A stretch of DNA of 60,015 bases, from positions 1 through 60,015 of the forward strand of contig NZ_JAABNO010000031.1 in the NCBI RefSeq assembly GCF_009928445.1. Direction: 5' to 3'. This document shows, piece by piece, positions 44,963-53,517 of the stretch (positions within the stretch are counted from its first letter, which is position 1; each line of letters starts with the position of its first letter). A program made the position numbers and the translations under genes. The notes beneath the pieces were generated by a model. It saw only the letters and a program-made list of their open reading frames with translations. It ran no database searches and was not told where the DNA came from. This DNA is from Clostridium sp. C8-1-8. GTDB taxonomy: Bacteria > Bacillota > Clostridia > Clostridiales > Clostridiaceae.

Positions 44963-45046
44963 TGGAATTAAACGGTGATGAAGTAGATCTATATTAATTA
45001 TTTGCATAATCTCATATGAGCATCGGATGATTTACAACTTAATTTC
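44963..45046 (+). repeat. dispersed intergenic repeat, copy D
   Basis: TGGAATTAAACGGTGATGAAGTAGAT...ATATTAATTATTTGC...CTCATATGAGCATCGGATGAT...CTTAATTTCA. The flank GACTTTAAAATAGCCTAAT also resembles that of copy B. It lies just before the transglycosylase gene. Confidence 0.7.
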
Positions 45047-45117
45047 ACAATGGACTTTAAAATAGCCTAATAGGAAGTATTATAATATTGCACAATAAAG
45101 CTTTAGGATGTGAGTTT

Positions 45118-45873
45118 ATGAAAATCGATAAGACTGAACAGATGTTAGGAGTACAAATGCTTTCTTCTTATATGAAGCAAGCTATGGGGGATTCTCAAGC
45201 CTTTGATTTAGTTATGGAAAGTTTAATGAAGAATATAACAGAAGATAATAGTAGTAGCAATATACTAAGTGCATTAACTGGAGGCACCTCTGATAGTAGT
45301 GGAGCTTCTGTGGATCAAAATGTTTCGGCAGGCACTGATTTAAGTAAACTTGGGATGAATATACCTGCTGGCTATGATGATTCAAACACAGTGGATTTGA
45401 ATAAGATCAATCCTTATTCAAATGCAGTTATAAAGTTTACTTCCAAGGGAGCTAACGTAAGTGGCAGTAACATGGAGAGAATCAATAATGCTGTAACTGC
45501 TGCATCTCAAAGATATGGGATAAATGAAGATTTAATAAGAGCTATAATTAAACAAGAGTCTGGTTTCAATCCCTATTCAGTTTCAGGTGCTGGGGCTTCA
45601 GGAATAATGCAAATAATGCCTGAAAACTTTAGAAATTTAGGTATTACAGATCCGTTTAATATAGAACAAAATATTAATGGTGGGGCAAAACTTCTAAAAG
45701 GATATTTGGATAAATACAATGGGAATACTGAAATGGCATTAGCAGCCTACAATGGTGGCCCTGGAACTATGCAAAGAAGAGGCGTAAGCTCACCTAACCA
45801 AATCTATAAGATGCCTAGTGAAACTGTAAGTTATGTTAATAAAGTAATGAATTATTTTAGAAATGGTGTATAA
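45118..45873 (+). CDS. lytic transglycosylase, SLT family
   Basis: This 251-aa protein has an N-terminal ~110 residues that are low in complexity and Ser/Asp-rich. A Slt-type goose-lysozyme fold follows: INEDLIRAIIKQESGFNPYSVSGAGASGIMQIMP (catalytic Glu in KQESGFN), then NINGGAKLLKGYLDKYNGNTEMALAAYNGGPG. Such enzymes cut peptidoglycan glycan strands to form 1,6-anhydro ends. There is no signal peptide, as in several clostridial relatives with an N-terminal region like that of flagellar or sporulation transglycosylases, so the export route is unclear. ATG 45118 with AGGATG upstream is preferred to the TTG at 45088. Confidence 0.88.
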   Translation: MKIDKTEQMLGVQMLSSYMKQAMGDSQAFDLVMESLMKNITEDNSSSNILSALTGGTSDSSGASVDQNVSAGTDLSKLGMNIPAGYDDSNTVDLNKINPYSNAVIKFTSKGANVSGSNMERINNAVTAASQRYGINEDLIRAIIKQESGFNPYSVSGAGASGIMQIMPENFRNLGITDPFNIEQNINGGAKLLKGYLDKYNGNTEMALAAYNGGPGTMQRRGVSSPNQIYKMPSETVSYVNKVMNYFRNGV

Positions 45874-45874
45874 T

Positions 45875-45908
45875 AAAAGGACTGTACTTTTTGTGCAGTC
45901 CTTTTAAG
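45875..45908 (+). terminator. intrinsic terminator
   Basis: AAAAGGACTG (45875-45884) pairs with CAGTCCTTTT (45896-45905), directly after the transglycosylase stop. Confidence 0.85.
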
Positions 45909-45974
45909 TAGTTAATAAGTGTAGATAAAATATCAAATTAATTCTAATGAAATAAAAAGTAGAGGAGTGTTATT

Positions 45975-46691
45975 TTGGAGAGACTTGATAAAATTCTTTC
46001 AAATTTAGGATATGGTTCTAGAAAAGAAATAAAAGCTTTAGTTAAGGCTGGAGCAGTTATAGTAGATGAAAAGGTTGTTAAGGATAATGGGATGCAGTTA
46101 GATCCAGAAAAATCAAAGATAGTGGTTAATGGTGAAGAATTAACTTACAGAAAGTACATATATTTAATGATGAATAAACCTGATGGAGTTATATCTGCTA
46201 CCTTTGATAATAAAGACGAAACTGTTATAGATCTTCTGTATCCAGAACATCAGGTGTTTAATCCGTTTCCTGTGGGAAGATTGGATAAGGATACAGTAGG
46301 ATTGCTTCTTATAACTAATGACGGTGAACTAAACCACAAGTTAATCTCGCCTAAATGGCATGTTGATAAAGTCTATTATGCAGAAATAGACAAGAAAGTA
46401 AATGAAGATGATATAGAGAGATTTAAAGAAGGTATAGAACTTGATGATGGTTATAAGTGTATGAGTGCTAAGCTTGAAATAGAGGAAGCTACAGAAGAAG
46501 GTTCCAAGGTATTGGTAACAGTGCAGGAAGGAAAGTATCATCAAGTAAAAAGGATGTTTGAAGCAGTAGGAAAAAAAGTAGTATACTTAAGAAGAATAAA
46601 GTTTGGCAATCTTCCACTAGATGAAGATTTAGAGGAAGGTGAATACAGAGAGCTCACAGAAGAAGAATTAAATGTTTTAATAAATAACTAA
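45975..46691 (+). CDS. rsuA: 16S rRNA pseudouridine synthase, RsuA family
   Basis: This 238-aa enzyme has an N-terminal S4 RNA-binding domain (MERLDKILSNLGYGSRKEIKALVKAGAVIVD). The RsuA/RluB catalytic core follows: YIYLMMNKPDGVISAT, then PFPVGRLDKDTVGLLLITNDGELNHKLISP, where the Asp of GRLDKDT is the nucleophile. EGKYHQVKRMFEAVGKKVVYLRRI is the second family block. RsuA makes pseudouridine 516 of 16S rRNA; related YtzG/RluB types modify other sites. TTG start 45975 follows AGAGGAG at 45961-45967. Confidence 0.92.
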   Translation: MERLDKILSNLGYGSRKEIKALVKAGAVIVDEKVVKDNGMQLDPEKSKIVVNGEELTYRKYIYLMMNKPDGVISATFDNKDETVIDLLYPEHQVFNPFPVGRLDKDTVGLLLITNDGELNHKLISPKWHVDKVYYAEIDKKVNEDDIERFKEGIELDDGYKCMSAKLEIEEATEEGSKVLVTVQEGKYHQVKRMFEAVGKKVVYLRRIKFGNLPLDEDLEEGEYRELTEEELNVLINN

Positions 46692-46751
46692 AATATGAAA
46701 TTTTTTCATTCATAGTAATATATTATTTACAATATTTTTTTCAAAATAGAC

Positions 46752-46780
46752 TTGCATTTTAAAATACAATTATATATAAT
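46752..46780 (+). promoter_or_regulatory. sigmaA promoter of the small RNA candidate
   Basis: TTGCAT (46752-46757), exactly 17 bp, then TATAAT (46775-46780). The expected start is near 46787. No open reading frame follows; two hairpins do. Confidence 0.8.
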
Positions 46781-46786
46781 TATTCT

Positions 46787-46878
46787 GCAAGGATAAATAA
46801 AAGGAATAAATAGCCCCCTTTTTATTTATTGCTTATTGCTGAAGCGCAACCTAGCCCCAAGGGTTGCGTTTTTTTATT
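46787..46878 (+). ncRNA. small RNA candidate with C-rich loops
   Basis: A ~92-nt transcript is predicted from the promoter at 46752-46780. Hairpin 1 has a mostly A-U stem (about 46793-46804 with 46817-46829, one bulge), with GCCC in the loop (46813-46816) and CC closing the stem. Hairpin 2 is CGCAACC (46845-46851) with GGTTGCG (46862-46868), loop TAGCCCCAAG and a T7 tail, a proper terminator. CCCC-containing loops are what Firmicute regulatory RNAs such as RsaE/RoxS use to pair with G-rich ribosome sites. No family name can be given. Confidence 0.65.
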
Positions 46879-47334
46879 TTCAAATAATTTTATCAATTAA
46901 CATATTGAAAATTATGCAATAGGAATTGAGATATATATGGGTGTCAAATATGAAAAAGTAAAAAGAAAACGTATTAAATTTGAAAATTATTCATACATTA
47001 TTTTGAGGTAAATTTTGTAATAAATTTATTAATTTGTGTGAAGTTCATATATGTCTATTAGATAATTCTATTTAATGAATGAAAAAAATCTTTTATATAT
47101 AAAAATGAAGGTTTTTATTCGTTACCTTATTCAAGTCTACGCATTATGTCTATGTAAAATTCTCTTGTTAAAATCTCATGCTGAGTAATGATTAAAAATA
47201 AATATTCTCGAATTTTCACTGAGAAATCATGGTAGATTTGAAAGTGAACATATTGGATCTTATTGAAGATATGCATCTTTATATATCTACAGCTATAATA
47301 ATTATGATATAATATATACATACTTGACTATAAT

Positions 47335-47361
47335 AAAAAAGAGGAATAACATTCCTCTTTT
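47335..47361. terminator. symmetric hairpin, possible bidirectional terminator
   Basis: AAAAAGAGGAAT (47335-47346) pairs perfectly with ATTCCTCTTTTT (47350-47361). Its right arm shares four bases with the next inverted repeat, so the two could compete. The region 46880-47334 shows no convincing gene. Confidence 0.7.
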
Positions 47362-47428
47362 TACTCTTTAGAAAAAGATATTTTGCTATAGCAAGCAAGG
47401 TAATATACTATAAGTTAAAGAGTAAAAA
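47358..47428. repeat. spaced 13-bp inverted repeat, TTTTACTCTTTA family, copy 2
   Basis: TTTTTACTCTTTA (47358-47370) and TAAAGAGTAAAAA (47416-47428) are perfect inverted copies. They enclose the 12-bp palindrome TTGCTATAGCAA (47383-47394). The arms match those at 3379-3469. Confidence 0.6.
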
Positions 47429-47506
47429 CATAGATAGCCTAATAGAATTTCTTTGAACATATTCAGAGAATATAAAAGCAGTTTTTCATATTTAAGGAGT
47501 GATTAT

Positions 47507-49810
47507 ATGGATTTAAAAAGTCTTTTGAATAAGGAGCAGTATGAGGCTGCTACTACTGTAGATGGTCAGCTTTTAATACTTGCAGGAGCTGGATCAGGAA
47601 AAACAAGAGTATTAACTTATAGAATAGCGTATATGTTGCAAGAGAGGGCTATACAGCCATACAATATTTTAGCCATAACTTTTACAAACAAGGCAGCTCA
47701 GGAGATGAGAGACAGAGTTAGAGCTTTAATAGGTGATAAAGCTGATAGTATGTGGATTTCAACCTTCCATTCCTCTTGTGTTAAGATATTGAGAAGAGAA
47801 ATTGAGAGACTAGGATACAAGAAGGATTTTACTATATATGACAGCTATGATCAGAAGGCTTTGGTAAAAGAGTGCATTAAGCAACTTAACATAAATGACA
47901 AGGATATAACTGAACAAGAAGTTATATCAAAGATAGGAAAAGCAAAAGATAATCTAATCACTCCAGTACAATATAAAAGACAATATGAGAGTGATTTCCG
48001 AGGAAATAAAATTGCGGATTTATATGTAATGTACCAAAAAAGACTGAAAGAGAATAATGCCTTAGATTTTGATGATTTAATATTTAAAACCGTTGAGTTG
48101 TTTCAAAACAATCCAGAGGTGCTTGATTTTTATCAAAACAAATTTAAATACATAATGATAGATGAGTATCAGGATACTAATAGATGTCAGTACGAATTTG
48201 TGAAATTATTGGCTCTAAAGCATAAGAATATCTGCGTTGTTGGAGATGACGATCAGTGTATATATGCCTGGAGAGGTGCGGATATAAGAAACATATTAGA
48301 CTTTGAAAAAGACTATCCAGGTGCTAAAGTGGTAAAGCTTGAGCAAAACTATAGATCTAAAGCTAATATACTAGACGCAGCAAATAATGTAATTAAATTT
48401 AACAGTAATAGAAAGTCTAAGGTACTTAGGACTGAAGCAGAGCATGGTGAAAAGATAAGAATATATAGAGCTTTTTCTGACAATGATGAAGCGCAGTTTA
48501 TAGCTTCAGAAATAAAGAAGTTTATGGAAGAGAAGGATTTATCTTATAAAGATTTCGCTATTCTTTATAGAACAAATGCTCAATCTCGTATATTTGAAGA
48601 TTGCTTTATAAAGAGAGATATTCCATATAGGATAATCGGTGGACTTAAGTTCTATGATAGAAAAGAAATAAAGGATATAATGGCATATCTTAAGCTTATA
48701 AATAACCCAGCGGATTCTATAAGTCTTAGAAGAATAATAAATGTGCCTAAGAGAAATATAGGTGACGCTACTGTAGCTAAGGTCATGGAATTTGCCAATG
48801 AATTTGATGATACTCTTTATAGTTGCTTATTAGACTGTGAAAATATAACAAGTCTATCCGCTAGAAATATATCTTCCATAAAGAGATTTACTGAACTATC
48901 AGAAGATTTTATGGATATGGCAGAGCAAATGCCAGTTTCTACACTTATAGAGTATATATTAGACAAAAGCGGATATATGAAGGAACTAAAAGATTCCAAG
49001 GAACCTGAGGATCAAAGTAGAGTGGAAAACTTGAAGGAATTAGTTTCTGCAGCAGTTGACTTTGAAAAGAGTAATGAGGAAGATAAGTCCTTAGGAGCTT
49101 TCTTGGAAAAGGTAGCTTTGGTTCAAGATGTAGATAACATGGATGAAGAAGCTGATACCTTGGTTATGATGACTGTACATTCAGCAAAGGGGTTAGAGTT
49201 CCCAGTAGTATTTATGGTAGGTATGGAAAATGGTATATTCCCAGGAACAGCTTCCTTTGACTCTGAGAGTGAGATGGAAGAGTCAAGAAGACTATGCTAT
49301 GTTGGTATAACTAGAGCTAGAAATGTTCTATACATGACATCAGCGGAGGTAAGAAAGGTCTTTGGAAGGACTGTTGCGTACCCTCAATCAGACTTTATAG
49401 CTGAAATACCTAAGGAATTGAAGGATTTTGTAAAGGGAAATACAAGTTCTGGACTTTCTACAAGAAGTTCTATGTTTGCAAGCCAAGGATATGGAAATGC
49501 AGAAGGTAATAGAAATCCTCATAGCCTAAGAAGTGGGTATGGTTCAGGCTATGCTTCCAATCAAAAGACTCAGAAAGAAACAATGCTTGATGCTGCAAAA
49601 AAATTAAAGGAGACTTTAGATAGCACTTCTGGAGGAATTCTTACAAAGAATGAAGCCACTATGGGAAGAAAGATAAAGCATCCGAAGTTCGGAATTGGTA
49701 CTATAATAAAGACCGTTACTGAAGGTGATGATCTTAAGCTTACTATTGCTTTTGACAGCCAAGGCTTAAAAACCTTACTTTTAAGCTTTGCTCCTTTAGA
49801 GCTAATTTAA
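47507..49810 (+). CDS. pcrA: ATP-dependent DNA helicase PcrA/UvrD
   Basis: This 767-aa superfamily 1 helicase has Walker A AGAGSGKTRVLTYRIA, motif Ia ITFTNKAAQEMR, motif II MIDEYQDTN, motif III VGDDDQCIYAWRGA and motif IV LEQNYRSKANIL. VMMTVHSAKGLEFPVVF is motif V and ESRRLCYVGITRAR motif VI. The C-terminal ~60 residues (GRKIKHPKFGIGTIIK) form the PcrA tail that binds RNA polymerase in Bacillus. It unwinds DNA in repair and plasmid replication and clears protein blocks. ATG 47507 is set by AAGGAG at 47494-47499; the frame is open upstream to 47453. It is followed by ligA, the usual pcrA-ligA order of Firmicutes. Confidence 0.97.
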   Translation: MDLKSLLNKEQYEAATTVDGQLLILAGAGSGKTRVLTYRIAYMLQERAIQPYNILAITFTNKAAQEMRDRVRALIGDKADSMWISTFHSSCVKILRREIERLGYKKDFTIYDSYDQKALVKECIKQLNINDKDITEQEVISKIGKAKDNLITPVQYKRQYESDFRGNKIADLYVMYQKRLKENNALDFDDLIFKTVELFQNNPEVLDFYQNKFKYIMIDEYQDTNRCQYEFVKLLALKHKNICVVGDDDQCIYAWRGADIRNILDFEKDYPGAKVVKLEQNYRSKANILDAANNVIKFNSNRKSKVLRTEAEHGEKIRIYRAFSDNDEAQFIASEIKKFMEEKDLSYKDFAILYRTNAQSRIFEDCFIKRDIPYRIIGGLKFYDRKEIKDIMAYLKLINNPADSISLRRIINVPKRNIGDATVAKVMEFANEFDDTLYSCLLDCENITSLSARNISSIKRFTELSEDFMDMAEQMPVSTLIEYILDKSGYMKELKDSKEPEDQSRVENLKELVSAAVDFEKSNEEDKSLGAFLEKVALVQDVDNMDEEADTLVMMTVHSAKGLEFPVVFMVGMENGIFPGTASFDSESEMEESRRLCYVGITRARNVLYMTSAEVRKVFGRTVAYPQSDFIAEIPKELKDFVKGNTSSGLSTRSSMFASQGYGNAEGNRNPHSLRSGYGSGYASNQKTQKETMLDAAKKLKETLDSTSGGILTKNEATMGRKIKHPKFGIGTIIKTVTEGDDLKLTIAFDSQGLKTLLLSFAPLELI

Positions 49811-49832
49811 AGATGTAGCACTTCAGTCTGAA

Positions 49833-49879
49833 ATCATTTTTCAAATCTCCTCTTGGTACTGAGATGAGATTTGAAAATG
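49833..49879 (+). terminator. long hairpin after pcrA, weak as a terminator
   Basis: ATTTTTCAAATCTC (from 49833) pairs with GAGATTTGAAAAT (to 49878), with an inner alternative ATCTC/GAGAT. No clean T-run follows. The remaining gap to ligA contains a TATAAT-rich segment near 50095-50110, probably the ligA promoter. Confidence 0.45.
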
Positions 49880-50140
49880 TAAATTTTACTATGAAGGTGT
49901 ATATCTAAAGGCGTAGAACTTCTTTTTGAGAAAATTAAACTATAGATTAAGTACTTTTATCATAATAATTTATGCTTGTACATAAAATTATAAGCAGGAT
50001 GAACGTAAGGCTCAATGTGTAGCTTTACTGTATGAATAAGCCAAGATATATTTTTATTATGGTTCCATAAATTAAGTTTAAGTAATGGAAACCTATATAA
50101 TACTATAATATAAAGCTCAAGTAGATTGAGAGGTGTTTAG

Positions 50141-52135
50141 ATGGATAAGATTAAAAGAATAGAGGAGCTAGTAGAAGAGCTAAATAAATATGCATATGAA
50201 TACTATACCTTAAGTAATCCCTCTGTATCGGATAAGGATTATGATAGGAGGTATGACGAGTTAGTAACATTAGAAAGAGAAACTTCTTATGTATTGCCTT
50301 ATTCTCCTACTCAAAGAGTTGGAGATACTGCTCTTGCAGAGTTTTCAAAATACACTCATAAAGCCAGATTGTGGAGCTTGGACAAGGCACAGACTTTAGA
50401 GGAGCTTAAAGAATGGCATAATAGAAATGTGAAGTTCGTTGAGGACTATAATAGAAGTCATGAAGATAAACTTCCTGTATTAAGATATATAGTTACTAAG
50501 AAGTTTGATGGATTGACTATAAATTGTACTTATGACGTTAATGGTGTTCTTATAAAGGCAGCAACTAGAGGTACTGGTGAAATAGGTGAAGATGTCACTG
50601 CACAGGCTAAAACCATAAAATCATTACCGCTTAAGATAAACAGCAGTGATGTTTTGGAAATCCATGGTGAAGCAATAATGACTAAGGAAGCCTTTGATAG
50701 ATACAATGAAGTTTCAGAGGTACCATTAAAAAACCTTAGAAATGGTGCAGCAGGAGCACTTAGAAATCTTAATATAAAAGAAACCGCAAAAAGAAATCTA
50801 TCTGCTTTCTTTTATGATGTAGGATATAAAGAAGGAACACCTTTTAGATCTTATGAAGAAATGATGAATTTCATAAAGGAGAAAGGGTTTCCAATTGATG
50901 ACTATATGAAGATATGTCATACTATGGAAGATATAGAGAGAGAAATAGAGTATATTAAAGATATAAGATTTGATCTAAATTATGATATAGATGGAGCCGT
51001 TGTTGCTATTGATGATATGAGAACTAGAGAGCTACTTGGATATACAATTAAGTTTCCTAAGTGGGCAATAGCTTTCAAGTTTGAAGCTCAAGAAGCTACA
51101 ACAAAACTTTTAGATGTGGAATGGAACGTTGGAAGAAGTGGAAGAGTGAGCCCTACAGCATTACTAGAACCTGTAGAACTAGCAGGTGTAACTGTGAAGA
51201 GAGCAACCTTAAATAATATGGACGATGTAAGAAGAAAAGGCGTACTGATTGGAGCGGAGGTTTTCGTTAGAAGATCAAATGATGTTATTCCTGAGATAAT
51301 GGGGGTAGCAGGAGAACCTGGTGAAGATACTAGAGAAATTGTTCCTCCAGAAACATGTCCAGCTTGCGGAAGTCATATTATTTTGAATGGTGCACATTAT
51401 TTCTGCGAAAATACTCTTTCTTGTAAGCCTCAGATGGTTAAGACCATAGTACATTATGCATCTAGAGAGGCTATGAATATAGAAGGCTTTTCGGAAAAAA
51501 CTGCTGAACAATTATTTGAAAAGCTGGATATTAAGTCAATAACAGACCTATATAAACTAGAGAAAGAAAGCCTATTGACCTTAGAAAAGTTTGGTGAGAA
51601 AAAGGCACAAAATTTATTAAATGCCATTGAGAGCAGTAAGGACTGTCAACTACATTCCTTTATATATGCATTGGGAATACCTAATGTAGGAGTAAAGACA
51701 GCTAAGGATTTGGTTAAGAGATTTAAGAATATATATAATCTAGAGAAGGCTACCTATGATGAGCTAATAAGTGTCAGTGATATAGGTGGTATTGTGGCAA
51801 AGAGTATAATAGACTTTTTCTCGGAAGAAAAGGTTATAGCTACAATAAATGAACTTTTAGAGCTTGGTGTGACTCCTAAATATGAGGAAAATGAAGTTAA
51901 GGAAAATCCTTTTGAAGGGAAGACTGTTGTTGTTACAGGCTCTTTAGCTTCTTATAGCAGAACTGAAATAAAGGAAAAACTTGAATCTCTAGGGGCAAAA
52001 GTCTCAGGTAGTGTAAGCAAAAAAACTGACTATGTTATAGTTGGTGAGGATGCTGGCTCCAAGTACACTAAAGCCTTAGAGCTCGGGTTAAAGATATTAT
52101 CAGAAGAAGACTTTAATAGTCTTATAGGAGGTTAG
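50141..52135 (+). CDS. ligA: NAD-dependent DNA ligase
   Basis: This 664-aa enzyme has the full domain set. Domain Ia is YYTLSNPSVSDKDYDRRYDEL. The adenylation domain has nucleophile Lys121 in KKFDG, then GEIGEDVT and FPKWAIAFKF. The OB domain is WNVGRSGRVSPTALLEPVELAGVTVKRATLHN-like. The zinc finger has four Cys (CPACG...FCENTLSC). The HhH region follows, and the C-terminal BRCT domain is FEGKTVVVTGSL...LGAKVSGSVSKKTDYVIVGEDAGSK. It seals nicks in replication and repair using NAD. GAGAGGTG precedes ATG 50141. The next small gene starts one base after its stop. Confidence 0.98.
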   Translation: MDKIKRIEELVEELNKYAYEYYTLSNPSVSDKDYDRRYDELVTLERETSYVLPYSPTQRVGDTALAEFSKYTHKARLWSLDKAQTLEELKEWHNRNVKFVEDYNRSHEDKLPVLRYIVTKKFDGLTINCTYDVNGVLIKAATRGTGEIGEDVTAQAKTIKSLPLKINSSDVLEIHGEAIMTKEAFDRYNEVSEVPLKNLRNGAAGALRNLNIKETAKRNLSAFFYDVGYKEGTPFRSYEEMMNFIKEKGFPIDDYMKICHTMEDIEREIEYIKDIRFDLNYDIDGAVVAIDDMRTRELLGYTIKFPKWAIAFKFEAQEATTKLLDVEWNVGRSGRVSPTALLEPVELAGVTVKRATLNNMDDVRRKGVLIGAEVFVRRSNDVIPEIMGVAGEPGEDTREIVPPETCPACGSHIILNGAHYFCENTLSCKPQMVKTIVHYASREAMNIEGFSEKTAEQLFEKLDIKSITDLYKLEKESLLTLEKFGEKKAQNLLNAIESSKDCQLHSFIYALGIPNVGVKTAKDLVKRFKNIYNLEKATYDELISVSDIGGIVAKSIIDFFSEEKVIATINELLELGVTPKYEENEVKENPFEGKTVVVTGSLASYSRTEIKEKLESLGAKVSGSVSKKTDYVIVGEDAGSKYTKALELGLKILSEEDFNSLIGG

Positions 52136-52136
52136 A

Positions 52137-52409
52137 ATGAGAAGGCTTATAAGTATTTTTAGCTTACTTTCAGCAATGATAACAAGCGTAGCTATAATAC
52201 TTACCCTCCTTACCACCTATCAATTTATATATATCAATGAAGTCTTTAATTCATATTATCCAATCCAAATAGGGTTGAGCATAACGATGATATTTTGGGG
52301 GATAAGATTTTTTCTACTTGAAAAAGGAAGTAAGAAGTTAACATATCCATTGATATGTTTTATTATCGCAACAATTTCTATAGTATTTATGGGGCTGTAT
52401 GTGAAATAA
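52137..52409 (+). CDS. small three-helix membrane protein
   Basis: This 90-aa protein consists almost wholly of three hydrophobic segments (residues ~7-28, ~40-58, ~66-87) with short polar turns. It begins one base after the ligA stop, with its ribosome site (AGGAGG) inside the end of ligA, so it is translationally linked to ligA. No family or function is recognised. Confidence 0.75.
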   Translation: MRRLISIFSLLSAMITSVAIILTLLTTYQFIYINEVFNSYYPIQIGLSITMIFWGIRFFLLEKGSKKLTYPLICFIIATISIVFMGLYVK

Positions 52410-52421
52410 TTTAGAAATAGA

Positions 52422-52466
52422 AATAAGAACCTAGATGGTTATATTTGTCCATCTAGGTTCTTATTT
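52422..52466. terminator. bidirectional terminator
   Basis: AATAAGAACCTAGATGG (52422-52438) pairs perfectly (17 bp) with CCATCTAGGTTCTTATT (52449-52465). The left arm's flank and the right arm cover the last codons of the reverse gene. Confidence 0.88.
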
Positions 52467-52696
52467 TCATTTGAATCATATTCAGCAACATCATTATTAG
52501 TGTTTAAAGTGGCTCTATCAATGATGCCATCAGTTTTTGTTACTAACAAATAAATATTTTGAGTAAGCTTTTCCAATAGATAGTTTTGATATTTTATCTG
52601 ACTGTAAGCGAATCTAGCTATTATGAATCCCCAGATAGCAACAAACATTATAGTCAACATACATAACAAACCAATTATCTCTATAACAAGTAACAT
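52439..52696 (-). CDS. small membrane protein with coiled tail
   Basis: This 85-aa protein has one long N-terminal membrane segment (residues ~1-30) followed by an amphipathic helix (YSQIKYQNYLLEKLTQNIYLL) and an acidic, Asn-rich tail. The start is ATG 52696 because GGAGG lies 8 bp before it; a TTG six codons upstream overlaps that site. Its last codons form part of the shared terminator stem. No family is recognised. Confidence 0.7.
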   Translation of the reverse strand: MLLVIEIIGLLCMLTIMFVAIWGFIIARFAYSQIKYQNYLLEKLTQNIYLLVTKTDGIIDRATLNTNNDVAEYDSNENKNLDGQI

Positions 52697-52714
52697 TACC
52701 AAAACCTCCAGCAA

Positions 52715-53067
52715 TATAGCAATATATAATATATGTAATAGAATACATAATTTATATTACTATAATAATCTGTTTAAGTTTTTTTATCAAGGTTAGTAAT
52801 ATTTTTTATCTAGAAAATTATTAAATTTCACAAGCTATTTTGAAATACTATAAGTATATGCTGCATATTCATATATTGTGGTTTAGATGTACATACTCAT
52901 TAATAAGATTGAATTACTAACTTTTAGTTTTGGTTAAATTATTGAGTTAATACATCTTGAAGTAAGGATTTGGAGGCAGCTTTGGGGTAATCAGTTCATT
53001 ATATTATAAGTTATACAAAAATTCTTTAGATAAAGCCATATTAAAGTTTAAAAGGATACCTGTAGAA
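52715..53067. other. non-coding stretch before the nuclease-like gene
   Basis: AT-rich and mostly featureless. From 52966 the frame of the next gene is already open and reads like protein (SLYYKLYKNSLDKAILKFKR). TTGGAGG sits at 52970-52976, but no usual start codon follows it. Confidence 0.45.
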
Positions 53068-53457
53068 GTGATATTCAAGAATTTGACGAAGAATTGCTGG
53101 ATGTATGGAATACAATACGAAGTAATAATTAAAAGTAAGTTAACCCTTCAAATAAAGCTTATAGGAAAAAGAGAAAAAGTATTTTTAATGTTTGATAAAA
53201 CTCTAGTGGTTTTTAAAGAAGATTACTACAGGTTTTTAAACCTAGCAGAATCCATTGAAGCTGATAAAGCTTATTTTATTACTACTGGAGTTTTTGAAAG
53301 TGAGATATATAAAATGAATAGCTGGAAGTTATCAACACCAAAAATCATTTTGGAAGATAGTAAAAAGTTTCTTAAAAGGCAGATATGGTTTAAGAGAAAA
53401 TATAATGAACATCTAAAATATGATAAACTGGATTTTAATAGATATTTACCAGTATGA
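53068..53457 (+). CDS. hypothetical protein, restriction-nuclease-fold-like
   Basis: The frame from GTG 53068 gives 129 aa, with AAAGGA at 53051-53056. The segments WMYGIQYEVIIKSKLTLQIKLIGK and EADKAYFITTGVFESEIYKM resemble the core of Mrr-like restriction-endonuclease folds. In that fold a Q-x-K strand is followed by a helix and an A--ITTG-F strand. The classic D/E-x-K catalytic pair is not clear, so activity is doubtful. The frame extends upstream to 52966 with plausible protein but no ATG/GTG/TTG, so the true N-terminus may be longer or damaged. The protein is single-domain and basic at its C-terminus. Confidence 0.6.
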   Translation: MIFKNLTKNCWMYGIQYEVIIKSKLTLQIKLIGKREKVFLMFDKTLVVFKEDYYRFLNLAESIEADKAYFITTGVFESEIYKMNSWKLSTPKIILEDSKKFLKRQIWFKRKYNEHLKYDKLDFNRYLPV

Positions 53458-53517
53458 TTAATATTAATATTGTTTGGACATAATTCAGATATATATTTTA
53501 TAAAGGAGAGTATATAG

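Noticed and set aside
47127..47321. 64-aa reverse frame between rsuA and pcrA
   Set aside because: The composition (Tyr, Ile, His, Phe) looks random for this AT content, and no ribosome site precedes it.
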